This document shows positions 8,840 to 16,292 of a stretch of DNA of 64,000 bases, piece by piece. Where the stretch lies: contig DASSKK010000081.1 of assembly GCA_035690495.1 (NCBI GenBank), forward strand, positions 186,001 through 250,000. Reading direction: 5' to 3'. A model generated the notes under the pieces. It made no database searches and had not been told where the DNA came from. It was given only the letters and a program-made list of their open reading frames with translations. The translations under genes were made by a program, and so were the position numbers. Positions within the stretch are counted from its first letter, which is position 1, and each line of letters opens with the position of its first letter. This stretch comes from DASSKK01 sp035690495 (lineage in GTDB: Bacteria; Actinomycetota; Actinomycetes; Propionibacteriales; Nocardioidaceae).

Positions 8840-8901
8840 TATCAGTTGTGCCTCATTCCGTGTTGAGTTGCGCCTCGTTGCGGAACGAGGCGCAACTCAA
8901 C
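8840..8901. repeat. 22-bp repeat units ending in a perfect 18-bp inverted repeat
   Basis: A degenerate unit (8840-8861, ending AGTTGTGCCTCATTCCGT) is followed in register by a good one (8862-8879, GTTGAGTTGCGCCTCGTT), a 4-nt loop GCGG, and its exact reverse complement (8884-8901). The same unit occurs in tandem after rpsA at 10607-10722. Confidence 0.85.
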
Positions 8902-8919
8902 AGCGCGCGAACGCGCGCT
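8902..8919. repeat. Short perfect hairpin
   Basis: AGCGCGC, loop GAAC, GCGCGCT directly after the larger inverted repeat. It could act as a transcription stop or roadblock upstream of the rpsA promoter. Confidence 0.5.
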
Positions 8920-8946
8920 CGGGCCATCTGCACGCGGTAGCCCGAG

Positions 8947-8977
8947 TTGGACTCGCGCCCCCACGCCTGCGTATCCT
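8947..8977 (+). promoter_or_regulatory. Probable rpsA promoter
   Basis: TTGGAC (8947-8952) and TATCCT (8972-8977) with a 19-base spacer, a little long. It lies about 140 bases before the ATG and downstream of the repeat hairpins, so the leader would be free of the repeats. Confidence 0.4.
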
Positions 8978-9115
8978 GTGGGGTGCGCAGGAGTCTGCCC
9001 GCGTCTGAGACCTAGCAGAGCGTGCTCGCGGCCGATCGGCACCAACTCATCGGTAGTGAAACCGGACTTCTCGCGCGTCCCGACAACTCTATCCCGCCAA
9101 GGAATCCATCCCCCT

Positions 9116-10603
9116 ATGACGAGCAGCCCCAGCGCGACCCCCACTCTCTCCGAGGCACCGCAGATCGCGGTCAACGACATCGGCTCGCAGGAAGACTTCC
9201 TCGCCGCCGTCGACGAGACCATCAAGTACTTCAACGACGGCGACATCGTCGACGGCACCATCGTGAAGGTGGACCGTGACGAGGTGCTGCTGGACATCGG
9301 CTACAAGACCGAGGGTGTCATCCCCTCGCGCGAGCTGTCGATCAAGCACGACGTCGACCCGAACGAGGTGGTCGAGGTCGGCGACAAGGTCGAGGCGCTC
9401 GTCCTCCAGAAGGAGGACAAGGAGGGGCGGCTGATCCTGTCCAAGAAGCGCGCCCAGTACGAGCGCGCCTGGGGCACGATCGAGCAGATCAAGGAGGAGG
9501 ACGGCGTCGTCACCGGCACCGTCATCGAGGTGGTCAAGGGCGGCCTCATCCTCGACATCGGGCTGCGCGGCTTCCTGCCGGCGTCGCTGGTGGAGATGCG
9601 GCGGGTGCGCGACCTTGCGCCGTACGTCGGGCGCGAGATCGAGGCCAAGATCATCGAGCTGGACAAGAACCGCAACAACGTGGTGCTGTCCAGGCGCGCC
9701 TGGCTCGAGCAGACCCAGTCCGAGGTCCGTCAGGGCTTCCTGACCCAGCTGCAGAAGGGCCAGATCCGCAAGGGCGTCGTGTCATCGATCGTGAACTTCG
9801 GGGCCTTCGTGGACCTCGGCGGTGTCGACGGCCTGGTGCACGTCTCGGAGCTGTCCTGGAAGCACATCGACCACCCGAGTGAGGTCGTCGCGGTCGGCGA
9901 CGAGGTCACCGTCGAGGTGCTCGACGTCGACATGGACCGCGAGCGCGTGTCGCTGTCGCTGAAGGCGACCCAGGAGGACCCCTGGCAGCACTTCGCCCGC
10001 ACCCACCAGATCGGCCAGATCGTGCCGGGCAAGGTCACCAAGCTGGTGCCGTTCGGCTCGTTCGTGCGGGTCGAGGAGGGCATCGAGGGCTTGGTGCACA
10101 TCTCCGAGCTCGCCGAGCGTCACGTGGAGATCCCCGAGCAGGTCGTGCAGGTCAACGACGACGTGATGGTCAAGATCATCGACATCGACCTCGAGCGCCG
10201 GCGGATCTCGCTGTCGCTCAAGCAGGCCAACGAGACCGTCGTCCCCACCGACTCCGAGGAGTTCGACCCGACGCTGTACGGCATGACGGCGTCCTACGAC
10301 GAGCAGGGCAACTACATCTACCCCGAGGGCTTCGACCCCGAGACGGGGGAGTGGCTCGAGGGCTACGACGAGCAGCGCGCGGTCTGGGAGGAGCAGTACG
10401 CCCAGGCACATGCCCGCTGGGAGGCGCACCGCCAGCAGCAGGCCGAGGCCGCCAAGGCGGAGGTCGAGGCCGGCGAGGCCAAGACCTACTCCTCCGAGCC
10501 GGCCCCGAAGCCCGGAGCGCCCTCCACCGGTCAGGACTCCGGCTCGTTGGCCACCGACGAGGCGCTGCAGGCGCTGCGGGAGAAGCTCACCGGCAACCAG
10601 TAA
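9116..10603 (+). CDS. rpsA: 30S ribosomal protein S1
   Basis: 495 aa from ATG at 9116 (MTSSPSATPTLSEAPQIAV); an upstream in-frame extension to 8978 has no family support. Four S1 RNA-binding repeats are visible, starting near residues 38 (GDIVDGTIVKVDRDEVLLDI), 124 (GVVTGTVIEVVKGGLILDIG), 209 (GQIRKGVVSSIVNFGAFVDL) and 295 (GQIVPGKVTKLVPFGSFVRV), as is usual for Actinobacteria. The acidic, Gln/Ala-rich C-terminal tail is typical and disordered. S1 binds mRNA on the small subunit, or has a related RNA-binding role. The gene stands alone, with repeat arrays on both sides. Confidence 0.97.
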   Translation: MTSSPSATPTLSEAPQIAVNDIGSQEDFLAAVDETIKYFNDGDIVDGTIVKVDRDEVLLDIGYKTEGVIPSRELSIKHDVDPNEVVEVGDKVEALVLQKEDKEGRLILSKKRAQYERAWGTIEQIKEEDGVVTGTVIEVVKGGLILDIGLRGFLPASLVEMRRVRDLAPYVGREIEAKIIELDKNRNNVVLSRRAWLEQTQSEVRQGFLTQLQKGQIRKGVVSSIVNFGAFVDLGGVDGLVHVSELSWKHIDHPSEVVAVGDEVTVEVLDVDMDRERVSLSLKATQEDPWQHFARTHQIGQIVPGKVTKLVPFGSFVRVEEGIEGLVHISELAERHVEIPEQVVQVNDDVMVKIIDIDLERRRISLSLKQANETVVPTDSEEFDPTLYGMTASYDEQGNYIYPEGFDPETGEWLEGYDEQRAVWEEQYAQAHARWEAHRQQQAEAAKAEVEAGEAKTYSSEPAPKPGAPSTGQDSGSLATDEALQALREKLTGNQ

Positions 10604-10606
10604 CCC

Positions 10607-10722
10607 GTCGAGTTGCGCCTCGTTTCCCGTTGAGTTGCGCCTCGTTTCGCGTCGAGATCGGCCTCGTTTCCCTTGGCAGGGGAACGAGGCCGATCTCGTC
10701 GGTGAACGAGGGCGATCTCAAC
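10607..10722. repeat. Tandem 22-bp repeat array, three direct and two inverted units
   Basis: Units at 10607-10628, 10629-10650 and 10651-10672 are head-to-tail with exactly 22-bp period (GTYGAG, TTGCG or ATCGG, CCTCGTTTC). After six bases come two units in reverse orientation (10679-10700, 10701-10722). The array starts three bases after the rpsA stop codon and can fold into a long stem between units 3 and 4. It may act as the rpsA terminator. The same unit lies upstream of rpsA and, degenerate, at 21016-21059. Confidence 0.88.
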
Positions 10723-10743
10723 TGTGGGGGATGGGTGGGTCGG

Positions 10744-10920
10744 TCAGGCGGCGTGGCGGTCGCGGCGGGGGTCGAACGCGTCGCGCGGGTGGCTGCGCGG
10801 CGGCTCTTGGGTGCGGCGGCCGTAGCCGTCGCCGGTGACGAGCTCGTAGAGGTACAGCGCCGCCCAGGCGAGGCCGGTAGCGGCGGCGATGGCGAGGATG
10901 AGAATCAACAGAGTGTCCAT
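10744..10920 (-). CDS. Small single-pass membrane protein
   Basis: 58 aa from ATG at 10920. One clear transmembrane helix (TLLILILAIAAATGLAWAAL, residues 3-22) is followed by an Arg/Pro-rich cytoplasmic tail ending DPRRDRHAA. I do not recognise a family. It diverges from the GlxA-type regulator with a 93-bp shared control region full of TGGCA palindromes, so it may be that regulator's target. Support: sensible membrane topology and codon-position bias; caution because it is short. Confidence 0.6.
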   Translation of the reverse strand: MDTLLILILAIAAATGLAWAALYLYELVTGDGYGRRTQEPPRSHPRDAFDPRRDRHAA

Positions 10921-10944
10921 GGCAGTAATCATTCGCTCGATCTG

Positions 10945-10971
10945 TTCCTGCCACGAGTGGCAGGAATGCCA
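10945..10971. promoter_or_regulatory. Overlapping palindromes with TGGCA half-sites
   Basis: TTCCTGCCAC, two bases, GTGGCAGGAA (10945-10966) is an exact 10-bp inverted repeat. It overlaps TGGCA-GGAA-TGCCA (10958-10971). Together with the next site this puts five TGGCA/TGCCA half-sites in the 93-bp divergent region. Likely operator for the GlxA-type regulator (inference). Confidence 0.6.
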
Positions 10972-10988
10972 TCTTCCGTCGATTTTCC

Positions 10989-11002
10989 GCCACAACTGTG
11001 GC
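10989..11002. promoter_or_regulatory. Palindrome GCCACA-AC-TGTGGC before the regulator start
   Basis: Exact 6-bp inverted repeat, 11 bases upstream of the GTG start, where it overlaps the expected ribosome-binding region. It shares the TGGC core with the palindromes at 10945-10971. Fits autorepression. Confidence 0.5.
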
Positions 11003-11013
11003 ACGATGAGTCC

Positions 11014-11988
11014 GTGATCCGCAACGTGGCCGTCGTGGCGTACGACGGCGTGGCCCCCTTCGAGCTCGGTGTGCTCTGCGAGGCGTGGGCGGTCGACCGC
11101 TCCGACGACGACCTGCCTGTCTTCGACTTCGCGCTCTGCTCGCCCCACGCGAGCCCGGTCGCCACCACTGCCGGGTTCTCCTTGCAGGTCCAGCACGATC
11201 TGGCACGTGCCGCCGAGGCGGACCTGGTCGCTATCCCCGCCGTACCGCGGGACCTCCCGGTGCCCGAAGACGTTCTCGACACGCTGCGCGCCGCCGTCGA
11301 CCGCGGTGCCCGCGTGCTGTCGGTCTGCACCGGCGCATTCGCGCTCGGCGAAGCGGGCCTGCTGGACGGCCGCGAGTGCACCACCCACTGGCACTACAGC
11401 GACGAGCTGGCCGCTCGGTTCCCACGGGCGCGGGTGCTGCCCGAGGTGCTCTACGTGGACGCCGATCCGGTGATCACCAGCGCCGGCACCGCCGCGGGCC
11501 TGGACGCGTGCCTGCATCTGTGGCGCAAGGAGTTCGGCGCCGAGTCGGCCAGCAAGGTGGCCCGCCGGATGGTGGTGCCGCCGCACCGGGACGGCGGGCA
11601 GGCCCAGTTCATCAAGTCCGCGGTGCCCGACTGCGACGCGGAAACCCTCGGTCCGGTGCTCTCGTGGATCGTCGAGCACCTCAGCCAGGACCTGTCGGTG
11701 TCGGCCCTCGCCCGGCGCACCCACATGTCCGAGCGCACCTTCGCGCGCCGCTTTCGGGAGGAGACCGGCACCACCCCGCACGCGTGGATCACGCGTCAGC
11801 GCGTGCTGCGCGCCGAGCTGATGCTCGAGTCGACCGACCACGCGGTGGAGCGCATCGCCGACGACACCGGCTTCGGCAACGCCGCGACGTTGCGCCAGCA
11901 CTTCCTGCGGGCCCGAGGCGTGAGCCCGCGGCAGTACCGCCGTACGTTCAGCGGCACCGCCTCACTCCAGTCCGAGCAGGCCGGGTAG
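11014..11988 (+). CDS. GlxA family transcriptional regulator (DJ-1/PfpI domain plus AraC HTH)
   Basis: 324 aa from GTG at 11014. The N-terminal DJ-1/PfpI-like domain begins VAVVAYDGVAPFELGVLCEA and has VLSVCTGAFALGEAGLL with the family's Cys. The C-terminal part carries two AraC helix-turn-helix units: LSVSALARRTHMSERTFARR and VERIADDTGFGNAATLRQHF, ending RGVSPRQYRR. The length matches the family. An ATG at 10966 is possible but would place the palindrome inside the coding region. The ligand is unknown; related regulators respond to small amines or amidated metabolites. The 3' end overlaps the convergent ligase gene by 27 bp. Confidence 0.92.
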   Translation: MIRNVAVVAYDGVAPFELGVLCEAWAVDRSDDDLPVFDFALCSPHASPVATTAGFSLQVQHDLARAAEADLVAIPAVPRDLPVPEDVLDTLRAAVDRGARVLSVCTGAFALGEAGLLDGRECTTHWHYSDELAARFPRARVLPEVLYVDADPVITSAGTAAGLDACLHLWRKEFGAESASKVARRMVVPPHRDGGQAQFIKSAVPDCDAETLGPVLSWIVEHLSQDLSVSALARRTHMSERTFARRFREETGTTPHAWITRQRVLRAELMLESTDHAVERIADDTGFGNAATLRQHFLRARGVSPRQYRRTFSGTASLQSEQAG

Positions 11989-13272
11989 CTCCAGTCGGCG
12001 CACCTTGCCGGTCGTGGTGCGGGGCAGCTCGTCGAGCCGGTAGTAGTCCTTGGGCCGCTTCGCCGGCGAGAGCCGCTCCCGGACGTACGACGACAGCGCC
12101 GCCGGCTCCGCCGTACCGACGACCACGGCACAGACCCGCTGCCCCCACTGCTCGTCGGATACGCCGAACACCGCGACGTCCTCGAGGCCGGCACACCCTC
12201 GCAACGCGTTCTCCACCTCGACGGGGTAGACGTTGACACCGCCGGAGATCACCAGGTCCTCGCGACGGCCGTCGAGGTACAGGTAGCCGTCGTCGTCCAG
12301 GCGACCCACGTCGCCGACGGTGAACGCCGACCCGTGCTCGGTGTTGCGCCACGCGGCGGCGGTCTTCTCGGGTGCGTTCCAGTAGTTGAACCGAGCGTGC
12401 CCGGGCACCGTGCACCAGATCGTGCCGTCCTCGTCGGTCGACAGCGCGCGGCCCGGCCGTGCGCGCCCGACGGTACCGGGGCGGGTGAGCTGCTCCTCAC
12501 TGCGGCACGCGGTGAACTGGCCCTCGGTGGAACCGTAGAACTCCCACGTCGACCCGTCCGGAAACAGCTCGACCAACCGCTCCTTGACCGCCGGCGGGCA
12601 CGGCGCCCCGGCGTGGGCGACCAGGCGGAAGCTGCCGAGGTCGGGCGCGCCGGCCCGGTCCCAGTGTGCGAACAGCCGCTGGAGGTGCGTCGGCACGCAG
12701 AACATGGTGGTGGGCCGCTCGCGCGTGATCGTCTCGGTGATGACGGCGGGATCGAACCCTTCGAGACGCTCACTCCGTTCGCTCCTCAGGGACCGCTCGC
12801 CGGGCACCACCAGCCGCCCGCCGGCCAGCACGGTGCCGATCGCGAACCGCAGTGGAGCCGAGTGGTAGAGCGGCGAGAGGACCAGGTTCACGTCGGACTC
12901 GCAGAACCCCCACAGATCCCGCTCCTCGCCGAGCAGCGCCTCAGCCTCCGGCTCGTCGAGGACGCCCGACCACACGCCCTTGCGGGCACCCGTGGTGCCG
13001 CTGGTCAGGTGCATCGGCCGGCAGCGCGGCAGGCCTCGCCGGAACCTTTCGGGGGTGTGCGCGACCACCGAGGCCAGCTGCTCCTGGCTGTCCACCACCA
13101 GCCGCGGATCGACGTAGGCGAGCACGTCGGCGCGTTCCCGCGCAGTGAGTGCCGGGTCCAGCGGCACCGGGAACATTCCCGCGGCCAGCAGGCCGATCAC
13201 CAGGTCGACGTACGCCGTCGAGCCCGCCACCAGCAGCGCGATCCGGTCCCCTTGACGGATCTCGACGTGCAC
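11962..13272 (-). CDS. AMP-forming acyl-CoA ligase, short at the N-terminus
   Basis: 436 aa from GTG at 13272. Motifs: HLTSGTTGARKG (about 88), WEFYGSTEG (about 243), SAFTVGDVGRLDDDGYLYL, VISGGVNVYPVEVE and TTTGKVRRL near the end. Relatives are about 500 aa; the first 50-60 residues (dimer and early A motifs) are missing, since the protein opens at GDRIALLVAGSTAYV. The reading frame is the same as that of the 4-TM gene, whose TGA lies only four codons upstream. An Arg/Glu/Ser insert (SLRSERSERLEG) interrupts a loop at about residue 168; it is encoded by a repeat-like DNA element. It may be active, damaged, or made by readthrough. Confidence 0.85.
   Translation of the reverse strand: MHVEIRQGDRIALLVAGSTAYVDLVIGLLAAGMFPVPLDPALTARERADVLAYVDPRLVVDSQEQLASVVAHTPERFRRGLPRCRPMHLTSGTTGARKGVWSGVLDEPEAEALLGEERDLWGFCESDVNLVLSPLYHSAPLRFAIGTVLAGGRLVVPGERSLRSERSERLEGFDPAVITETITRERPTTMFCVPTHLQRLFAHWDRAGAPDLGSFRLVAHAGAPCPPAVKERLVELFPDGSTWEFYGSTEGQFTACRSEEQLTRPGTVGRARPGRALSTDEDGTIWCTVPGHARFNYWNAPEKTAAAWRNTEHGSAFTVGDVGRLDDDGYLYLDGRREDLVISGGVNVYPVEVENALRGCAGLEDVAVFGVSDEQWGQRVCAVVVGTAEPAALSSYVRERLSPAKRPKDYYRLDELPRTTTGKVRRLELPGLLGLE
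12757..12791. repeat. Palindromic repeat-like element inside a coding region
   Basis: A 35-bp stretch begins CCCT and ends AGGG, with the core CGAGACGCTCACTCCGTTCG and GCTC units around it. On the minus strand it reads as an in-frame SLRSERSERLEG insert in the acyl-CoA ligase. The composition looks like short dispersed palindromic elements I associate with GC-rich actinobacterial genomes (recollection, not verified). Confidence 0.4.
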
Positions 13273-13284
13273 GTGCCCACTGAA

Positions 13285-13740
13285 TCACATCAGGCGGTGC
13301 TGGACCCGGTCGTAGAGCAGCCAGGCGAACAGGGCGGTGATCACCATGCCGTCCAGCGCGTGCAGGAACCCGAAGTAGCGGCCCGAATCGAACGCCAGCC
13401 CGACCAGCAGGCCCTGAACCGCCCACAGGAGGATCGCCAGCACCAGCGGGATCGCCCATGCCTTGTGGTTCGCGCGCGAGACCAGACCGGCGATCAGGAG
13501 CAGCACGGCGATCACGCCCAGGATCTGGCCGTTGATCGCATGCGCTTCGAATGCGGACTCGGTGGCCTGCCTGCTGCCCCCGTTGTTGTAGCCGCCCCAG
13601 AAGCCCAGCGCGGCGAAGGCGACCTGGAGCGCGCACAGCACCAGGCCGAGGCCGGAGAGCCATCGTTGGGCGACGTCGGCGCCGACCCGGACCCGGGAGA
13701 TCCCAGAGGTGGTCTTGGTGAGGGTGGTTTGGGCGTTCAT
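13285..13740 (-). CDS. Four-helix membrane protein of unknown function
   Basis: 151 aa. After a polar N-terminus come four hydrophobic segments: WLSGLGLVLCALQVAFAALG, INGQILGVIAVLLLIAGLV, AIPLVLAILLWAVQGLLVGL and GFLHALDGMVITALFAWLLY. I do not recognise a family. The start overlaps the stop of the PEP-utilising enzyme by 4 nt (ATGA), so the two are coupled. The stop is followed in the same frame, four codons later, by the start of the short acyl-CoA ligase. A role tied to the phosphotransferase (membrane anchor, efflux, heme or lipid handling) is possible but unproven. Confidence 0.85.
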   Translation of the reverse strand: MNAQTTLTKTTSGISRVRVGADVAQRWLSGLGLVLCALQVAFAALGFWGGYNNGGSRQATESAFEAHAINGQILGVIAVLLLIAGLVSRANHKAWAIPLVLAILLWAVQGLLVGLAFDSGRYFGFLHALDGMVITALFAWLLYDRVQHRLM

Positions 13741-16256
13741 GTCATCTCCAATGTGGACGTGTTGTTCTCACGGGGGTCGGGCGGGGCGGGTTCGAGGACG
13801 ACGCGCCCCATGCTGCCGTCGACGGTGACCTGCTGTCCGTTGCGCAGAACCTCGGTGCCGCGGGTGGTGGCGAGCACGGCGGGAATGCCGAACTCGCGGG
13901 CCACGATCGCCGCATGGGAGAGCACTCCGCCGCGGTCGGTGACCAGGGCGCCGGCGATGCCGAACAGCACCGACCAGGCGGGGTCGGTAGTGGCGCATAC
14001 CAGCACGTCGCCGGTGCGCACCCTCGCGAAGTCGGCTTCGCCGAGCACCACGCGCACGGGGCCTCGGTGCACCCCGGGCGAGCCGGGCGATCCCAGCAAC
14101 GTCGCCCCCCGGGTCGCTTCAGGGCCGCGGGCGTGGGGCGCGGGGCCGCCCTGGTTGGCGCTGCGCGACCAGTCCAGCGCGTCGTTGAGCCGTCGCCCGG
14201 CGCCAGGCAGTCCACGGAAGCTCGGCGGCTCGGAGGGGGCCGGGCCGTGGTACGCCGGACCGGGGTTCCGGCTCGCCCAGACACGTTCGGCGCGGTTGCG
14301 GGTGAGCAGGTCGCGGGCCTGTGAGCGAGCCCGGGAGTCGCGCGGGCCGCGGAGCAGCGACCGCAGGGTGTCCGCGTCGAGGTTTGCCGCCTCCTCGGGC
14401 TCGTGCAGCAGCCCGTCGCTCGTCAACCGGCGACCCGCCTCCACCATCGCCAGCCGCATCAGACCCCCGGTCATCGAGCTGGTCCAGAACGCGCTGTCCT
14501 CACGGAGCGGGTAGGCCCGGGTCGCCTCCTCCAGCACGGTCTCGAAGCGGGCTCGGGTGCCGGCCGGCCGGTCGGCGAGCAGCAGTCGTGCCTGTGCGAC
14601 CGTCTCGTCACGGATGGCGGTGGCCTTCGCGTCCGCGGCGTCGTCGGCGGCCTCGCGCAGCATCGCTGCCACCAGCTCGGGGCGTTCGGCGAGGGTGGGG
14701 GAGCCGGGGTCGTTGTTGACGCAGCGCACCCCGTACCTCGTGACCCACCCGGCCAGCTCCGTGCCGACGTCGGCGGCAGGCAGGGCGGCGATCCGGCGCA
14801 GCTCGCGGTGTGGTTCGACGGTCGAGGTGGAGGTGCCAGCCAGCAGCAGCAGGCTGCGGGAGTCGTCCCAGTCGAGGTGGCGGTGGCAGAACGCGACCAG
14901 GTCGTAGACCGGTACGGCGTACGGCGGGATCAGCCAGAAGTGCAGCCGCAGGCAGCGTGAGGCGAAGTCGAGGACGCGGCCCATGTGCTGGTCCAGGCCG
15001 GCGTCGTCGAGACCGGCCAGGTCGACTGCCGCGAGCAGCGCGTGCTCCTCACGGATCCGTGGCCGGTGCACCCGCTCCCAGTCGTCGAGGGCGCCGTGCA
15101 GCACCTCGGGACGTAGCATCCGCCGCGCCGTGCGCATCCGCGCCCGCAGTGGCGGCACCACCCTCGCCAGCGCCCCGAACAGCCACCACGGGGGAGTCGG
15201 TCCGGACGCCCGGTCCCCACCTACGGGGGTGACCCGCATGTAGGGCTCCCCGCCGACCGGGTGGGCGTCGAAGCGTTCGACCAGCGCCCCCCAGGACGCT
15301 GCCATCTCGGTCAGCCCGGCGGCGACCATGGGCGCGGCCAGGGACGCGCCGAACGCGGTGAGCGGCTCGGGGTGCCGCTCGACCTCCTTGACCCAGGTGC
15401 CCGGCGGCAGGTCGACCACGGCCGCCCGGGGCAACGCGGTGATCGGCCGCGCCTGCAGCAGGAGCAGGCGCTGGCCGGCCATCGCCCACTCGACGTCCTG
15501 CGGGCCGTCGAGCTCGGTCTCAACCCGGCGGGCTAGCGCAGCCACGGCACAGGCCTGCCGCTCGGTCAGCGCCTGGTGGCTGACCGCGTGCGGGATGGCC
15601 GTGTCCTGCTGGCCGCCGGCGTCGCGGACCCGCCACTCGTCGGGCGTCAGCGTGCCACCAGCCAGCTGCTCGGCGGTGCCCGGCACGGCGGAGACCAGCA
15701 CCTCGTCGTGGTCACCGGTGAGCGGGTCGGCGGTGAACGCGACACCGGCGACGTCCGCGTCGACCATCGGTTGGACGAGGACGGCGATCCGGGGGGCGGA
15801 CGGCTCGCCGCGGTAGGCGCGGACCGTCGTACCGAAGGCGGACGCCCAGCAGTCCCGGATCGCAGCGCCGAGCTCGTGCTCGCCGCTGACCCGCAGCTCG
15901 GTCGTGTACTGGCCGGCGTACGACTCCCCGGTGAGGTCCTCCTCGGCCGCCGAGGACCGGACCGCCAGCGGAGTGCCGGCGAAGTGCGCGGCGATCTCCT
16001 GGACGGCGAGCTTCACCGTCTGCGGCCATCCGGCCGCCCGCACCTGCTCCGGAGTGGCGTCGGCGCCCAGCTCGGCTCCTTCCAGGACGAGTCCGAGGGC
16101 GTCGGCGGTCAGCACCAGTCCCTCGGGCACCGAGAACCCCGCGACCGCCAGGCGACCGAGCACCCATGCCTTGTGGCCGGCCAGCTCCGGACCCAGGGAT
16201 TCGGCGTTGCGCAGGCTGGTGAGCAGCGTGCCCCGGTTCGACGTCATGGCCAGCAT
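13737..16256 (-). CDS. PEP-utilising phosphotransferase (rifampicin phosphotransferase/PEP synthase-like)
   Basis: 839 aa; starts at 16256 (MLAMTSN) or 16247 are both possible. N-terminal ATP-grasp: LAVRSSAAEEDLTGESYAGQ (about residue 96), VDADVAGVAFTADPLTG, and DGPQDVEWAMAGQRLLLLQA. A helical middle domain follows (about 300-690). The C-terminal swivelling domain has GGVLSHAAIVAREFGIPAV with the phospho-accepting His (about 787). This AP-middle-His order and length fit rifampicin phosphotransferases, which use ATP to phosphorylate a hydroxyl of the drug; PEP synthase and PPDK need an extra PEP-binding barrel that is absent. The true substrate is open. It follows a LAL regulator by less than 50 bases and is coupled to a 4-TM gene. 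Confidence 0.88.
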   Translation of the reverse strand: MLAMTSNRGTLLTSLRNAESLGPELAGHKAWVLGRLAVAGFSVPEGLVLTADALGLVLEGAELGADATPEQVRAAGWPQTVKLAVQEIAAHFAGTPLAVRSSAAEEDLTGESYAGQYTTELRVSGEHELGAAIRDCWASAFGTTVRAYRGEPSAPRIAVLVQPMVDADVAGVAFTADPLTGDHDEVLVSAVPGTAEQLAGGTLTPDEWRVRDAGGQQDTAIPHAVSHQALTERQACAVAALARRVETELDGPQDVEWAMAGQRLLLLQARPITALPRAAVVDLPPGTWVKEVERHPEPLTAFGASLAAPMVAAGLTEMAASWGALVERFDAHPVGGEPYMRVTPVGGDRASGPTPPWWLFGALARVVPPLRARMRTARRMLRPEVLHGALDDWERVHRPRIREEHALLAAVDLAGLDDAGLDQHMGRVLDFASRCLRLHFWLIPPYAVPVYDLVAFCHRHLDWDDSRSLLLLAGTSTSTVEPHRELRRIAALPAADVGTELAGWVTRYGVRCVNNDPGSPTLAERPELVAAMLREAADDAADAKATAIRDETVAQARLLLADRPAGTRARFETVLEEATRAYPLREDSAFWTSSMTGGLMRLAMVEAGRRLTSDGLLHEPEEAANLDADTLRSLLRGPRDSRARSQARDLLTRNRAERVWASRNPGPAYHGPAPSEPPSFRGLPGAGRRLNDALDWSRSANQGGPAPHARGPEATRGATLLGSPGSPGVHRGPVRVVLGEADFARVRTGDVLVCATTDPAWSVLFGIAGALVTDRGGVLSHAAIVAREFGIPAVLATTRGTEVLRNGQQVTVDGSMGRVVLEPAPPDPRENNTSTLEMT

Positions 16257-16292
16257 CGTCCCGCGTCGGGGCGCGCGGCGGTATCGGTCGGG

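Larger units (their letters stand above)
8582..9115. other. 534-bp gene-free region upstream of rpsA
   Basis: No convincing ORF. It contains a copy of the 22-bp repeat family (8840-8901), a second short hairpin (8902-8919) and the likely rpsA promoter (8947-8977) with a leader of about 130 nt. The part at 8582-8839 shows nothing recognisable. Confidence 0.6.

Noticed and set aside
10607..10722. CRISPR array
   Set aside because: The 22-bp units abut with no unique spacers and include inverted copies; no cas genes.
12334..14514. 726-codon plus-strand ORF
   Set aside because: Antisense to the short ligase, 4-TM and PEP-utiliser genes, all with clear motifs.
13737..16256. PEP synthase or pyruvate phosphate dikinase
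   Set aside because: The protein ends with the swivelling His domain and lacks the C-terminal PEP-binding barrel; length fits the RPH-type enzymes better.
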